Shown here: piece by piece, positions 1 through 8,535 of the stretch | Layout: the number at the start of each line of letters is the position of its first letter | Numbering within the stretch: position 1 is the stretch's first letter | Made by a program: the position numbers and the translations under genes | DNA from: Mycobacterium attenuatum | Lineage (GTDB): Bacteria; Actinomycetota; Actinomycetes; Mycobacteriales; Mycobacteriaceae | Assembly (NCBI RefSeq): GCF_900566085.1 | Contig: NZ_UPHT01000045.1 | Location: 1-45,777 of the forward strand | Reading direction: 5' to 3' | DNA length: 45,777 bases | The notes under the pieces: model-generated | What the model was told of the DNA's origin: nothing | The model's database searches: none | What the model saw: only the letters and a program-made list of their open reading frames with translations

Positions 1-41
1 GATCGAACGGGCAAACGAAGAGACCACCGACGCAACGCGCC

Positions 42-127
42 GGTGGTCCCATAACTGGCAATCCAGGTGGTCCCATCACCCTGGCAAAAATCAGGTCACA
101 CTGGTCCCAAGCTCATGGCAAACGACA
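42..127. mobile_element. End of an IS21-like insertion sequence
   Basis: Three spaced direct repeats share the pattern GGTCCCA, 5-7 bases, TGGCA: 42-60, 66-86 and 100-120. The last runs into AACGACA, so the outer edge would be the CA at 126-127; read inwards on the other strand it starts TGTCGTTTGCCA. Several roughly 20-bp terminal repeats plus a TG/CA tip are typical of IS21-family ends. The transposase and helper genes would lie left of the window and cannot be seen. The family call is an inference from end structure only. Confidence 0.55.
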
Positions 128-146
128 GATTGGGCTGTGGTTACCA

Positions 147-469
147 GATCCCAGCCCTTACGAGGTAGGGCTGACCTGGGTAACAACCCAGGCCGGCGAC
201 GGGCCAAGGTACAACGATCGCGGAGCAATCCAGGTCACTGGCCGCTACAACTACACCAAGATGAATAAGGATCGCGGCGTGGATTTCGTGGATCACCCGA
301 AGTTGGCCGCAACCCCGCAATATGCGTTCAAGACTGCGCTGTGGTGTTGGACCATAACGGAAATGCGACTGCAGACCAGGGCCACATCACCCGAGATGGT
401 CAACGGCGGACACCACGGGTTGGCCGAGCGAACCGAGTGCTACAACCGCGCAATTGCAGGTGTTGGGCC
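147..469 (+). pseudogene. Remnant of a phage-type GH19 lysin/chitinase domain
   Basis: Fragments of a glycoside hydrolase 19 domain are readable but split across frames. One frame gives TQAGDGPRYNDRGAIQVTG, then RYNYTKMNKDRGVDFVDHP, then KLAATPQYAFKTALWCW. The match moves by one frame to NGNATADQGHITR at about 356-394, then back to MVNGGHHGLAERTECYNRA at about 393-450. Just upstream, SPYEGRADLGN appears if one base is added near 164. GH19 domains of this form cleave peptidoglycan or chitin in phage endolysins and bacterial chitinases. The left side is lost at the IS21-like end and no frame is open throughout, so this is a decayed, probably prophage-derived fragment. Confidence 0.7.
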
Positions 470-778
470 GGTGAGAAGGCGTGGGATCACCCAACTCGCC
501 TCCTGGTACGCCGCTTCTTTCATAGCGGCAGCGGTGGCACCGGATGCAGCTCGAGCGGCCATTCACCGTCGCCGTCAGCTCGTCGGGTGTTACCACGTCG
601 TCGTCGTCAATCAACGCCCAAAGTGTACTTACGACGCGTGCGCGACCTACGGATATCCTTCCCGTGGGTTCAGCAGTCCCACCAGTTAGCTGTCCATCAG
701 GGGCCACCCCACGCCCCGACGGCATTTGAGCAGTTGTCAGGGTCCGTAGCAACAACTAGGCGTCAAAGTTTGCGAGGT
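470..778. other. Stretch without a convincing gene
   Basis: Short open frames exist on both strands, but none has a ribosome site or a recognisable family. A plus-strand frame at 544-729 is Ser/Thr-rich, and a minus-strand frame at 387-755 contains an Asp-rich segment near 560-620. The stretch is probably more decayed mobile-element DNA between the lysin remnant and vapC. Confidence 0.4.
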
Positions 779-1195
779 TCATGGCGAGATCAGCTCGAGG
801 CGCGGGAAGAACGACCGATAGCGCCGGGGATCGCGCGTCAAGAGCGCACGGCCGGTCACGGCGGCGTGGGCACCAATGTAGAAATCCGGTAGCGGCGAAC
901 GCTTTTGGCCTTGCCGCCGCCGATATTCGAAGAAGCATTTGCCGGCCAGAAACGCCGCTTCCCAGGGCAGGTCCTCGCGCTCCAGCTCTGTTGGCAATGC
1001 CCGCTCGAGTTCCTCGATCCGCTCAAAGCCGATCGAGATCTCGCTGTAGATGATCGGATTGATCAGCGTTGGCCCATGGTCGAGGGCATCGGCAAGCTGC
1101 GTCTCAGACCAGTCGCACCAGCGGGGGTCCTCGGTGAACAGGTCGAGCAGCACGTTGGAGTCGACAAGCGTTCCGGCCACCAGCGAACTATGCAT
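779..1195 (-). CDS. vapC: VapC-type PIN-domain toxin
   Basis: A 138-residue PIN-domain protein, the expected length for a VapC ribonuclease toxin that cuts RNA in the cytoplasm. The acidic metal-binding set is present: D12 in LVDSNVLLDLF, E52 in IIYSEISIG, D104 in PLPDFYIGAH and D122 in LLTRDPRRY. Its ATG overlaps the last 8 bases of the upstream antitoxin gene, so the two are translationally coupled. Toxin activity should be neutralised by the VapB partner encoded just upstream. No key residue is missing and the frame is intact, so it is likely functional. Which of the many mycobacterial VapC proteins is closest cannot be told by eye. Confidence 0.9.
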   Translation of the reverse strand: MHSSLVAGTLVDSNVLLDLFTEDPRWCDWSETQLADALDHGPTLINPIIYSEISIGFERIEELERALPTELEREDLPWEAAFLAGKCFFEYRRRQGQKRSPLPDFYIGAHAAVTGRALLTRDPRRYRSFFPRLELISP

Positions 1196-1412
1196 TGCCG
1201 CGCGTCAGTGCCATGATCTCGTCGGTGCTCATCGCAACTGTGGCACGGCCTCGCATCCGACGTGCGATCGCCTTGCCCCGGGTGGTCTTCTTGCGCACCA
1301 GCCGGGCACCGTGTTGGTCAAGTTCGAACTCGACCTCAGAACCCGGCTCAATGCCGAGCTTGCGCCGCACCGCGAGCGGAATAGTCACCTGGCCTTTGCT
1401 CGTCACCCGCAT
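1188..1412 (-). CDS. vapB: VapB-type AbrB/SpoVT-fold antitoxin
   Basis: A 74-residue protein. The N-terminal half is a swapped-hairpin AbrB DNA-binding domain: MRVTSKGQVTIPLAVRRKLG, then a GSEVEFEL strand. The C-terminal half (RGKAIARRMRGRATVAMSTD and onward) is the kind of tail that wraps the toxin. Antitoxins of this type bind VapC and repress their own operon. The start is the ATG at 1412. It lies 7 bases downstream of a TAGGCT -10 box, so the message may be leaderless. The stop codon lies inside the vapC start region (8-bp overlap). The pair is divergent from the Wadjet operon across a 194-bp gap. Confidence 0.9.
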   Translation of the reverse strand: MRVTSKGQVTIPLAVRRKLGIEPGSEVEFELDQHGARLVRKKTTRGKAIARRMRGRATVAMSTDEIMALTRGNA

Positions 1413-1419
1413 ACCAGTC

Positions 1420-1453
1420 AGCCTATCAGCCGGTAATACCGCTAAGTAATACC
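1420..1453 (-). promoter_or_regulatory. Candidate vapBC promoter and operator
   Basis: On the minus strand a TAGGCT -10 box (1425 to 1420) ends 7 bases before the vapB ATG. Upstream are two copies of GGTATTAC, at 1453-1446 and 1439-1432, with starts 14 bases apart; the second is part of the near-palindrome GGTATTACC. The position suits an autoregulatory VapBC operator. The assignment is an inference from spacing and symmetry. Confidence 0.45.
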
Positions 1454-1594
1454 AAGCCGAGCACCAGGTGCTACGGCGCTCTTGCGGGGGACGCCGGTAG
1501 CCAGCGCGAAACGCGCAGCCTCACGTGGGCCATAACAGCGAGTCTGCGACCGTGCATTCCCGCAAGCCTTGGACGAAGTGTCGGTGGGCTTGCT

Positions 1595-1607
1595 TAGGCT
1601 CTGACTG
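1595..1607 (+). promoter_or_regulatory. Candidate leaderless promoter of the Wadjet operon
   Basis: TAGGCT at 1595-1600 lies exactly 6 bases before the GTG start of jetA at 1607, which is the usual distance from a mycobacterial -10 box to the transcription start. No good ribosome site precedes the GTG, so transcription and translation may start at the same base. TTGGAC at 1569-1574 is a possible but distant -35 element. Confidence 0.45.
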
Positions 1608-3049
1608 TGGAGTACGAGGCGATCAATTCATTGCGGGAGCGCCACCCGGCTTGGCGGCTGCTTCGTGCCGGCAATGCCACGCTGATCCTGTCCTTCCTCG
1701 GGGGATTTTTCGTCGAGGACAACCGAGGCGCCTGCCCAGCGAGTCAGGTCGCGACCGCCCTGGACGACTACGTGTACGCCCTGAACACCGAGATTCCCAC
1801 CGAGAACGGTCAGCAACGCTTTCCGAGGGACGCTCGGTCCTATCTGGAGGACTGGGCGGCCACCGACGCGGCGTATTTGCGACGGTTTTACCCGGCCGGC
1901 GACGACGAAGTCCATTACGAGGTGACTCCGGCGTTCGAGAAGGCCTACGCGTGGGTCCTGGGCCTTAAAGGCAGGTCCTTTGTCGGAACCGAGTCCAGGC
2001 TGCACACGGTGGTCGAGCTGCTGCGCCAGATCGTGCACGGAACCGAAGTCGAACCCGATGTCCGGCTGGCCGAATTACGGCGCCGCCGAAACGAACTCGA
2101 CGCCGAGATCGCCGCCGTCGAGGCCGGGGTTGTTCAGGTGCTGGACGCGACCGGAGTCCGTGACCGCTACCAACAGCTGGCCACAACCGCGCGGGAACTG
2201 CTCTCGGACTTTCGCGAGGTCGAAGAGAACTTCCGGCTCCTCGACCGGGCCGCGCGAGAAAAGATCGCGGCCTGGGATGGGTCCAAGGGTGAACTGCTCG
2301 CCGAGCTGGTCGGAAGCCGCTCCCAGATCGCTGGATCCGACCAAGGCCGCAGCTTCCAGGCGTTCTACGACTTCCTTCTCTCCGAGACGCGCCAAGCCGA
2401 GCTGGCCGAACTCCTGGCCAAGGTTTGCACCCTCGAGACCATCGAAGCCGACCATCGGATTCGCGGTATTCACCACGACTGGTCCGAAGCCGCCGACCGG
2501 GCGCAGCGCACCGTCCGGCAGATATCCGAACAACTGCGCCGCTTCCTCGACGACCAGATTTGGCTGGAGAACCGGCGCGTCCTCAATTTGGTTCGGGCAG
2601 TGGAAAGTTCAGCGCTGGAACTGCGCGACAACCCGCCGCCCTTCGGGCTCGAACTGGACCAGCCGGGCATCGAGATTGCCCTTCCTTTCGAGCGCCCGCT
2701 CTACCAGGTGCCCGCAGCGGTCGCGGTCGAGAGCACCATCCCACCGGCGAGCGAGGAGGTCGACACCGACCTGCTCTTCGCGCAGACCTTCATCGACCAA
2801 GCACGCCTGATGGAGACCATCCGCGATGTTCTGCCGGAGAATTCTTCGGCGCTGCTATCCGACATCATCGCGGCGCACCCCATCGAGCAGGGTGCGGCAG
2901 AGATCGTCGGCTACCTGGCACTTGACGACGAGGAGCTGAGCGTCGACATGGACGACACCGATGAGACTCTCCTGGAATACAGCGACCCCGCCGACCCGGA
3001 AATCGCCAAGCGAGCGCGACTGCCGAAAGTGACGGTGCGACGACGATGA
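1607..3049 (+). CDS. jetA: Wadjet protein JetA (DUF3375, MksF-like kleisin)
   Basis: A 480-residue protein of the DUF3375 family, the normal length for JetA. The N-terminus (YEAINSLRERHPAWRLLRAG) and the helical middle rich in Leu, Glu and Arg (about residues 150-330) fit the kleisin-like subunit that bridges the two heads of the SMC-like JetC. With JetB and JetC it forms the loop-extruding complex that senses small circular DNA. The start is the GTG at 1607, chosen because translation there matches the family start and a -10 box is 6 bases upstream. The stop overlaps jetB by 4 bases (ATGA). In M. smegmatis the equivalent ept/mks genes limit plasmid maintenance. First gene of the operon. Confidence 0.92.
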   Translation: MEYEAINSLRERHPAWRLLRAGNATLILSFLGGFFVEDNRGACPASQVATALDDYVYALNTEIPTENGQQRFPRDARSYLEDWAATDAAYLRRFYPAGDDEVHYEVTPAFEKAYAWVLGLKGRSFVGTESRLHTVVELLRQIVHGTEVEPDVRLAELRRRRNELDAEIAAVEAGVVQVLDATGVRDRYQQLATTARELLSDFREVEENFRLLDRAAREKIAAWDGSKGELLAELVGSRSQIAGSDQGRSFQAFYDFLLSETRQAELAELLAKVCTLETIEADHRIRGIHHDWSEAADRAQRTVRQISEQLRRFLDDQIWLENRRVLNLVRAVESSALELRDNPPPFGLELDQPGIEIALPFERPLYQVPAAVAVESTIPPASEEVDTDLLFAQTFIDQARLMETIRDVLPENSSALLSDIIAAHPIEQGAAEIVGYLALDDEELSVDMDDTDETLLEYSDPADPEIAKRARLPKVTVRRR

Positions 3050-3624
3050 GCAACGAGCATGCCACCGCCAGCGCCATCATCCGGCTGATGCAAGGAGTCG
3101 TCTACCGCGAGTCGGACGAGGACACCTGGCTGACACTGGAACGTTTGGGCGCCGGCGTCCGAGACCATTTCGCCGCCATAGGTGTCGACGTAGTAGTCGA
3201 TGACGCCGAAGGCTATGCCTATCTTCGGTCCCGGCCATCCGAAGATGGCGACGAGGGGCTCCCGCGGCTGGTGCGCAGGCGAGCGCTGACGTACAACGTC
3301 AGCCTGCTGCTGGTGCTCCTGCGCAAGCGGCTCGTCGAGTTCGAGACGACCGGCAGCGAGGGCCGACTGGTTCTGACCACCGACCAGATCGTCGAGATGC
3401 TGCGACTGTTCCAGGCCGAGTCCAGCAACGACGCACGAGTCGTGGACCAGGCGGAGACGACGATCAAGAAGGCCGCCGAACTCGGCTTCCTACGCCCATT
3501 GCGCGGTCAACGCGACCATTGGGAAGTTCGGCGAATCATCAAGGCCTACGTCGACGCCCAGACCCTGTCGGACTTTGCGACCAAGCTGCGCGAGTATGCC
3601 GGAGCGGTGTCCAGTGATGAGTGA
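3046..3624 (+). CDS. jetB: Wadjet protein JetB (DUF4194, MksE-like)
   Basis: A 192-residue protein of the DUF4194 family, corresponding to the small winged-helix KITE-type subunit MksE. It binds the JetA kleisin and helps close the complex around DNA. Readable landmarks are the acidic N-terminal half, a helix at about residues 85-105 (NVSLLLVLLRKRLVEFE) and the C-terminal pattern DHWEVRRIIKAYVDAQTL. The ATG lies in the ATGA overlap with the jetA stop. The jetC start lies inside its last codons. The frame is intact and the tight coupling indicates co-translation with its partners. Confidence 0.9.
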   Translation: MSNEHATASAIIRLMQGVVYRESDEDTWLTLERLGAGVRDHFAAIGVDVVVDDAEGYAYLRSRPSEDGDEGLPRLVRRRALTYNVSLLLVLLRKRLVEFETTGSEGRLVLTTDQIVEMLRLFQAESSNDARVVDQAETTIKKAAELGFLRPLRGQRDHWEVRRIIKAYVDAQTLSDFATKLREYAGAVSSDE

Positions 3625-6600
3625 AATACCTTCTGCCACAGCCGCGCTCGGGGACACCCGACGGGTCGGTTACCGTCTGCAGCACGCGGAGGTGTTGAAT
3701 TGGGGTACGTTCGACACCCAGGTGTGGCGGTTCAGCCCTGCCACCGATACCGCGCTGCTCACCGGTGATATCGGCTCGGGCAAGTCGACGATCGTCGACG
3801 CACTCACCACACTGTTGGTGCCGTCCCACAAGGCCGCCTACAACAAGGCCGCCGGCGCCGAGGCCAGGGAACGCACCCTGCGCTCCTACGTTGAAGGCCA
3901 CTACAAGTCGGAGCGAAACGAGGCCACCGGAAAATCCCGCGCCAAGGGGCTGCGCGAGAACCGGGGCACGTACTCGGTGATCCTCGGAGTTTTCACCAAC
4001 CATGGCTATGACGAGACGGTCACCCTGGCCCAGGTCTTCCAGCAGCGCGAGAGCACCGGACAGCCCCACCGTTTCTTCGTCGTCGCGACAAAGCAGCTGT
4101 CTATCGCGACGGACTTCGCCGACTTCGGTTCCGACCTGCGTGATCTTCGCAAGCGGCTGCGGGCCGCCGGAGCAGACATCTTCGACGAATTCCCCAACTA
4201 CGCAACCTCGTTGCGTCGCCTGCTTGGAATTCGATCGGAGCAGGCGCTCGAGCTGTTCCACCAGACGGTCTCGCTGAAGTCCGTCGGCAACCTCAACGAT
4301 TTCGTGCGCGACCACATGCTCGAACCGAGCGATTCGACCGAGCGCGTACGCGACATCATCGCCCATTTCGACGATCTGACCAAGGCTCACGACGCCGTCA
4401 AGCGGGCGCGCGAGCAACTCGAGGCACTCGAGCCCGTCGTAGCGACAACGGCGAAGTACGACGATGCCCAGACGCAGCGCGACGCCCGGGAGCGCGAGCG
4501 ATCCGCCGTCCGGCTTTTCATCGCGGAGCTTCGGTCGAATCTGCTGGCCGGCGAAATTTCGCAGTTGGAAACCGAGGGCGCGGCCCTGTGGCGCGAGCAG
4601 GACAGCGCCAAAGCCCGGCAGCAGATGCTCACGCGCGAACGCGAATCCCTCATCGAGGAGCGTGCCAAAGCGGGCGGCGATCGCATCGGCGAGCTGGAAC
4701 GACTGGCGCGCGAGGCGCGGGATCAGGCCGAAACACGGCGTCGCGCAAGGGCTTTGTTCGACGTCGCCGTCGCCACCGCGGGACTGGGAGAGATCGCCGG
4801 CAGCGCGGAGTTCGCAGCCCTATCCGCTCTGGTTTCCACCGAGCGTCCCCGGCTGGCAGCCGAAAAACGAGACCTTGACGCGGCCTTTGCCGACGCGATC
4901 GGGAACGAGAAGCAGCTGCAACGCAAGTGCGATCACATCGCGCAGGAGCTCACGAGCCTGCAGCAGCGCACCAGCAACCTGCCCGTCGAGCAGGTTGAGG
5001 TGCGCGCCGAGCTGTGCGCGGCCCTCGGGCTGACACCGGAGGATCTTCCTTACGCGGGTGAGCTTCTCGATGTTTTCGACGAGCACGCCCAGTGGCGCGG
5101 CGCCGCCGAACGCGTGTTGCGCGGGTTTGCCCTCTCACTGCTGGTGCCACCGCAGCACTACGACGCCGTCGCCGGATGGGTGAACGGTCGACGGCTGACG
5201 TTTCACGGCCGCGGCGGAAAGGTGACCGGAGCCAAGCTGGTCTACGAAAGAGTTGCGCGGCAACGTGTTCGCCTACAGCGCTCGGAGCATGACGGGCTGC
5301 TGCTCGCCGACTGTATCGACGTCAAGGACGGGCAGTTCCGCGAGTACCTCCTCAACGAACTCACGAAACGAGCCGACTTCCGTTGCGCGGCGAGCCTTGC
5401 GGAGTTCGGCAGCCAGCGGCGCGCCGTTACCCGCGAGGGCCAGGTGCGCTCCGGTGAGCGCCACGAGAAGGACGATCGCTATCGCGTCGACGACCCGCGT
5501 CGTTGGGTTCTCGGCTGGGCCAACGAACGAAAGATCGCCGCGCTGCGCGCTGAGCTCGCCGAGCTGGAAGCCGAGCGCGATGCGACCGCATGCGAGCAGG
5601 CCAGGCTCAGCGGATTGCGGGAAGCGCTGCAAGAACGGCTGGATGCGCTTCTCCGGCTTGAGGGATTCCGCGACTGGGCCGACATCGACGTTGACGAGGC
5701 GCAGTCGCGCGCCAATGACCTCGACGCTGAACGGGTTCGGTTGCAGGCCGGATCATCGCGTTTGGAGGAGATCGCCCGAGCGCTCGCGGACAACGCCAAA
5801 CAAGCTGAGGCGGTAGCGAATTCGATTGAGCAACTAACGGGCAGGCTGGCCACCACCGCCGCGAGGGCCAAGCAAGCAGAACTGGACAAGAAGCGCGACG
5901 ACGAACTCGTCGCGAACCAGCCGCACGGAGCGCTGGCAGCCGCCCGCGAATCGTACCCAGCCCTCGACGAGCGCCTGGGAAAGAACCATCCGAAGCGGGC
6001 AGCAGACTGCGCCGAAACCGAGAACGCGCTGGCCGCGGACCTGCATCAACGTATCGACCGGCTTAACAAAGAACTCGGCGGCTATGCGCAGAGCTTGATC
6101 CAGTCCATGCTCAAGGTCTTGACCCGGTGGCCTGAGCTTCGCGCCGACATGGACGCTAATGTCGATGCGCGCCAAGAGTTTCTGGCCTTCCGCGACCGCA
6201 TCGCGACCGACGATCTGCCGCGGTTCGAGAGCGAGTTCAAGGAACAGCTCAACAAGAACGCCATCCAGGAGCTGGCCGGGTTCAACAACTGGCTACACCG
6301 GCAAGCCTCAGTGATCGACGAACGTGTCGAGCGGATCAACGAGGCGCTCGGCGCGGTGCCCTACAACCCGGGCCGCTTCATCCGGTTGGAAAAGGAGCCC
6401 ACCAACAACCAGGACGTGGCGCAGTTCCGTTCGGACTTGCGCAACCTGACCAACGACAGTCTCGCGCTCGACGGCGACCAGTACTCCGAGCAGCGCTTCC
6501 TCGACGTCAAGCGGATCATCGAGCGCTTCCGCGGTCGCGATGGCTACGCCGAATCGGACAAGAACTGGACCCGACGGGTTACCGACGTGCGCAACTGGTT

Positions 6601-7015
6601 CGTCTTCTCCGCCTCCGAGCGCGACGTGGAAACCGGTGCCGAGTGGGAGCATTACAGCGACTCTGACGGCAAGTCCGGCGGCCAGAAGGAAAAGCTCGCC
6701 TACACGATCCTGGCGGCGTCCCTCGCCTACCAGTTCGGGCTGGAGTGGGGTGCGCAGCGGTCACGAGACTTCCGGTTCGCGGTCATCGACGAGGCATTCG
6801 GGCGCGGCTCGGACGTCTCGACACGTTACGCACTGGATCTTTTTGCGACGCTTGGGCTGCAACTTCTCATCGTCACGCCGCTGCAGAAGGTTCACGTCAT
6901 CGAGCCGTACGTGAAGGCGATCGGATTTGTCGACAATCCGACGGGAACGTTCTCTCGCCTGCAGACGATGACGATCGAGGAGTACCGGACACGACGGGAC
7001 GGACGACGGCCATGA
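3617..7015 (+). CDS. jetC: Wadjet protein JetC (SMC-like ATPase, MksB)
   Basis: A 1132-residue SMC/Rad50-type ATPase that powers DNA loop extrusion. The Walker A loop is TGDIGSGKST (residues 49-58). Long coiled coils rich in Glu, Arg, Ala and Leu run from about 260 to 440 and 640 to 900, around a hinge-like middle (about 470-600). The ABC signature is SGGQKEK near 1019 and Walker B is FAVIDEAFGRGSD near 1055. The start is the ATG at 3617, which overlaps jetB by 8 bases; an in-frame ATG at 3575 would add 14 residues lying well inside jetB and is less likely. The stop overlaps jetD by 4 bases. All ATPase motifs are intact. Confidence 0.93.
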   Translation: MSEIPSATAALGDTRRVGYRLQHAEVLNWGTFDTQVWRFSPATDTALLTGDIGSGKSTIVDALTTLLVPSHKAAYNKAAGAEARERTLRSYVEGHYKSERNEATGKSRAKGLRENRGTYSVILGVFTNHGYDETVTLAQVFQQRESTGQPHRFFVVATKQLSIATDFADFGSDLRDLRKRLRAAGADIFDEFPNYATSLRRLLGIRSEQALELFHQTVSLKSVGNLNDFVRDHMLEPSDSTERVRDIIAHFDDLTKAHDAVKRAREQLEALEPVVATTAKYDDAQTQRDARERERSAVRLFIAELRSNLLAGEISQLETEGAALWREQDSAKARQQMLTRERESLIEERAKAGGDRIGELERLAREARDQAETRRRARALFDVAVATAGLGEIAGSAEFAALSALVSTERPRLAAEKRDLDAAFADAIGNEKQLQRKCDHIAQELTSLQQRTSNLPVEQVEVRAELCAALGLTPEDLPYAGELLDVFDEHAQWRGAAERVLRGFALSLLVPPQHYDAVAGWVNGRRLTFHGRGGKVTGAKLVYERVARQRVRLQRSEHDGLLLADCIDVKDGQFREYLLNELTKRADFRCAASLAEFGSQRRAVTREGQVRSGERHEKDDRYRVDDPRRWVLGWANERKIAALRAELAELEAERDATACEQARLSGLREALQERLDALLRLEGFRDWADIDVDEAQSRANDLDAERVRLQAGSSRLEEIARALADNAKQAEAVANSIEQLTGRLATTAARAKQAELDKKRDDELVANQPHGALAAARESYPALDERLGKNHPKRAADCAETENALAADLHQRIDRLNKELGGYAQSLIQSMLKVLTRWPELRADMDANVDARQEFLAFRDRIATDDLPRFESEFKEQLNKNAIQELAGFNNWLHRQASVIDERVERINEALGAVPYNPGRFIRLEKEPTNNQDVAQFRSDLRNLTNDSLALDGDQYSEQRFLDVKRIIERFRGRDGYAESDKNWTRRVTDVRNWFVFSASERDVETGAEWEHYSDSDGKSGGQKEKLAYTILAASLAYQFGLEWGAQRSRDFRFAVIDEAFGRGSDVSTRYALDLFATLGLQLLIVTPLQKVHVIEPYVKAIGFVDNPTGTFSRLQTMTIEEYRTRRDGRRP

Positions 7016-8172
7016 GTCGCGGGTGGACCACGCCAAACGACATTGTCGCCAGGGTCAGACGCCGGTGGGACGACGGATCGCTGTTACGTGCCTACGCCAA
7101 CGGTGATCGGTTTGATCCGATCGAAGTCCCGCTTCGCGGCCCCAAACCGTCGCAAGTCGGCGACGATCTTGCCGCCGCCCGCGAGTGGGTGGGCGCTCTG
7201 GATGCCGGCCGTCGCGACGACAGCCGATACACCCTGCAGTGGCAATCGATCGGAGGCCGACAGATTGGCCGTAACCGGCTGCCCGTCCGCGCGGTGGTGT
7301 CGATGGACCAGGCCTGGGCGCTGTTGGGCGTGACGACGTTGGTTCGCTGTTTCGATGAGCTTTTGGTTCTTGCACAACAACATCCGCGAGTTCGGCAGTG
7401 GATAGTTGGCAATCCGCATCGTGCGCTGGCGCTGGCGCACGAGATGCCACAGCTGATCGCTGCCTACACTTGGCTGGACACGCACCGCAATTCCAACCGG
7501 TATCTCCGTGAGATCAGTGCACCCGGCGTCGATACCAAATTCGCTGAAAGGCACCGACCAGTCCTGGCAGCGATGCTTGCCGTTTCCTCGACGGCCTCGG
7601 GATTCCTGGCCGGCCTTGGCCTGAGATGCAAGCCGGGATTGGTTCGGTTGCGGCCCGCGCCCTCGTTGGGCCTGCCGGCCCCGCTCACCGAGCTGGCGGT
7701 GCGTTCCGAGGAGCTGGCGCAACTCGCGGTGCAACCGCGCGCAGCGGTAATCATCGAAAACGAGATCAGCTATCTGTCCGTCGACGTCCCGGAACACGGT
7801 GTCGTGGTCTGGGGGAAGGGTTTCGAGGTCGACAGCGTTGGTCGACTGCCATGGTTGGCGGAAGCCGATGTGCTGTACTGGGGAGACATCGACACCCACG
7901 GATTCGCCATACTCGACCGGCTACGGGCGTGGCTCCCGCAAGCGCGCTCAGTGCTCATGGACCGTGAAACGCTGCTCGCGCACCGTGACTGTTGGGTGAC
8001 CGAAGACCGTCCGGCCACGTCCGTTCTCACGCGCCTGACGCCCGACGAGCAGGACCTCTACTCGGATCTGGTCGCAGACGGATTGGGTGAACGCGTGCGT
8101 CTCGAACAGGAGCGAATCGACTGGCAGTGGACTATACATCGGCTATCAGGTGTTATCAGCGCGGGGATTTGA
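7012..8172 (+). CDS. jetD: Wadjet nuclease JetD (DUF3322-DUF2220, Toprim-like)
   Basis: A 386-residue protein with an N-terminal DUF3322 region and a C-terminal DUF2220 Toprim-like region, the usual JetD layout. The catalytic acidic residues are visible: the ENE triplet in IIENEISYLSV (about residues 248-258) and the DID triad in YWGDIDTHGFAIL (about 288-300). JetD resembles topoisomerase VI A subunits and cuts the circular DNA that the JetABC complex has fully extruded. The ATG is in the ATGA overlap with jetC; a longer open frame upstream overlaps jetC and was rejected. The operon ends here. The apparent completeness of the catalytic set suggests an active system. Confidence 0.92.
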   Translation: MSRGWTTPNDIVARVRRRWDDGSLLRAYANGDRFDPIEVPLRGPKPSQVGDDLAAAREWVGALDAGRRDDSRYTLQWQSIGGRQIGRNRLPVRAVVSMDQAWALLGVTTLVRCFDELLVLAQQHPRVRQWIVGNPHRALALAHEMPQLIAAYTWLDTHRNSNRYLREISAPGVDTKFAERHRPVLAAMLAVSSTASGFLAGLGLRCKPGLVRLRPAPSLGLPAPLTELAVRSEELAQLAVQPRAAVIIENEISYLSVDVPEHGVVVWGKGFEVDSVGRLPWLAEADVLYWGDIDTHGFAILDRLRAWLPQARSVLMDRETLLAHRDCWVTEDRPATSVLTRLTPDEQDLYSDLVADGLGERVRLEQERIDWQWTIHRLSGVISAGI

Positions 8173-8535
8173 TGAACGGTCGTCGAATTGTCGTTGCACG
8201 TGATGTGCCTGTAGCCGCGTCCCAAGTTCGGTGTATGACCTAAGAGTGGCCCAGATGGTGGAATGTGATGTGGGACAGGCCCACCGCCGCCGCGCGGTCG
8301 AAACGCTGGACGAGATGAACTCGCGACAACATGGTACAAACGCGCCGTCGAACCCATCCGTCGCCGGGATGCCGGCCTGCCATTGAGATGGCGTTATGGG
8401 TGCGGGAGCGTTACGCAAGCTTAGAAGGGGTGATGATGTTCGGCGACACTGGTTTACACCGGGGAAGCCCTACCGCCCGCCTAAACACGCCCAGGATCGG
8501 GCCGATCGACTATCGCGAGAACAACCGGCGGCGCA
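8173..8535. other. Gap after the Wadjet operon
   Basis: No recognised gene and no clear stem-loop terminator. The only plus-strand frame worth recording is 8231-8386: GTG start, 51 codons, beginning VYDLRVAQMVECDVGQAH, without a ribosome site or known relatives. A minus-strand frame at 8146-8418 has no supporting features. Promoter elements for the hydrolase gene at 8536 may lie near 8500. Confidence 0.35.

Noticed and set aside
387..755. A minus-strand frame with an Asp-rich segment next to the lysin remnant
   Set aside because: Only a TTG start, no ribosome site, and it overlaps the GH19 remnant, whose family match is much clearer.
3575..3616. Longer N-terminus for JetC
   Set aside because: The added 14 residues lie inside jetB and lack a ribosome site; the ATG at 3617 overlaps jetB by 8 bases, like the other coupled genes.
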